From Rhodoluna sp. (GTDB lineage: Bacteria > Actinomycetota > Actinomycetes > Actinomycetales > Microbacteriaceae): DNA of 11,853 bases. The position numbers were made by a program, and so were the translations under genes. Positions 11,264-11,853 of this stretch are shown here, in pieces (positions within the stretch are counted from its first letter, which is position 1; every line of letters begins with the position of its first letter). Under the pieces are notes generated by a model that did no database searches, was not told the DNA's origin, and saw nothing but the letters and a program-made list of their open reading frames with translations. The stretch is taken from contig JAEMTJ010000037.1 in assembly GCA_016462375.1 (NCBI GenBank), positions 1-11,853 of the forward strand. The letters are read 5' to 3'.

Positions 11264-11853
11264 ATGACAAATAACAACATGCCTGAATCCCGTTACATTC
11301 TTCCTTCGTTTGAAGAAAGAACTCCTTACGGTTACCGTCACCTCGATCCATACACCAAGCTCTTTGAAGACAGAATTGTTTTCCTAGGCGCCCAGGTTGA
11401 TGACGTTACTGCCGATGACGTCATGGCTCAGCTGCTGGTTCTTGAAAGCCAGGACCCTGACCGCGACATCACTATGTATATCAACTCACCCGGTGGATCT
11501 TTCACAGCGCTTACCGCTATCTATGACACCATGCAATACATCAAGCCTCAGATACAGACTGTTTGTCTAGGACAAGCTGCCTCGGCAGCAGCAGTATTGC
11601 TAGCCGGTGGAGCACCTGGTAAGCGTCTAGCGCTGCCTAACTCAACGATTCTGATCCACCAGCCAGCTTCTGGTGGCGGTGGCCGTGGTCAGGCATCTGA
11701 CATCGAGATTCAGGCAGCAGAGATTATGCGTATGCGTGTTTGGCTAGAAGAAACCATTGCCAAGCACTCTAACCAGAGTCAAGAGCAGGTCAGCAAAGAC
11801 ATTGAGCGCGACAAGATACTCACAGCTGCTCAAGCCCTTGAATATGGTCTGAT
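11264..11853 (+). CDS. clpP2: ATP-dependent Clp protease proteolytic subunit ClpP2, 3' end outside the window
   Basis: An open frame from ATG 11264 to the window edge gives 196 residues with no stop, so the end is missing by perhaps 10-25 residues. It opens MTNNNMPESRYILPSFEERT, the longer N-terminus typical of actinobacterial ClpP2, followed by YGYRHLDPYTKLFEDRIVFLG. The catalytic residues are Ser107 in GQAASAAA, His132 in LIHQP and Asp183 in ERDKIL. The handle region (QASDIEIQAAEI, 143-154) is intact. The ribosome-binding site AAGGGA (11251-11256) overlaps the clpP1 stop codon, 11 bases separate the two genes, and coupling is likely. ClpP2 partners ClpP1 in one mixed protease; in mycobacteria the ATPases dock on the ClpP2 ring (known for the family). 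An in-frame ATG at codon 6 is a possible alternative start. Confidence 0.95.
   Translation, partial: MTNNNMPESRYILPSFEERTPYGYRHLDPYTKLFEDRIVFLGAQVDDVTADDVMAQLLVLESQDPDRDITMYINSPGGSFTALTAIYDTMQYIKPQIQTVCLGQAASAAAVLLAGGAPGKRLALPNSTILIHQPASGGGGRGQASDIEIQAAEIMRMRVWLEETIAKHSNQSQEQVSKDIERDKILTAAQALEYGL

Overview
The window looks like chromosomal DNA from an actinobacterium of moderate-to-low GC. Evidence for the lineage: paired clpP1/clpP2 directly after tig, a group II truncated haemoglobin of the GlbO type, an actinobacterial EttA, and a Fpg/Nei glycosylase beginning MPEGHSVQR. The order ssb-like, ettA, glbO, pepN, rpiB, nei, tRNA-Gly/tRNA-Pro, tig, clpP1, clpP2 recalls the Rv2478c to Rv2460c region of Mycobacterium tuberculosis, with many genes missing. 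The modest GC and frequent CTA/CTAG suggest a streamlined Microbacteriaceae-type organism (for example the freshwater Luna lineage). That lineage call is inference.

Layout. 1-219 is the 3' end of an SSB-fold gene, followed by a 168-base gap before ettA (388-2070, +). This gap can be drawn as a multi-helix RNA closed by a 14-bp stem and is the most unusual non-coding stretch here. tesB (2056-2958, -) converges on ettA with a 15-base overlap. A gene of unknown function (3012-3743, +) is divergent from tesB and converges on the pepN-mscS-glbO operon (7622 down to 3740, -), whose genes are 1-2 bases apart or overlap. rpiB and nei (7703-8972, +) are divergent from pepN. tRNA-Gly(UCC) (-) and tRNA-Pro(UGG) (+) lie back to back. 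Then come tig, clpP1 and clpP2 on the plus strand, with clpP2 running off the window.

Function. The content is housekeeping: translation control (EttA, two tRNAs), protein folding and turnover (trigger factor, ClpP1P2, aminopeptidase N), base-excision repair (Nei), the pentose phosphate pathway (RpiB), acyl-CoA hydrolysis (TesB), membrane tension release (MscS family) and haem-based O2/NO chemistry (GlbO). I see no mobile element, CRISPR array, phage gene or toxin system. The points worth a second look are regulatory: the ettA leader, two palindromes flanking tRNA-Pro, period-9 repeats before clpP1, and a pepN start that should be placed 26 codons inside its open frame.
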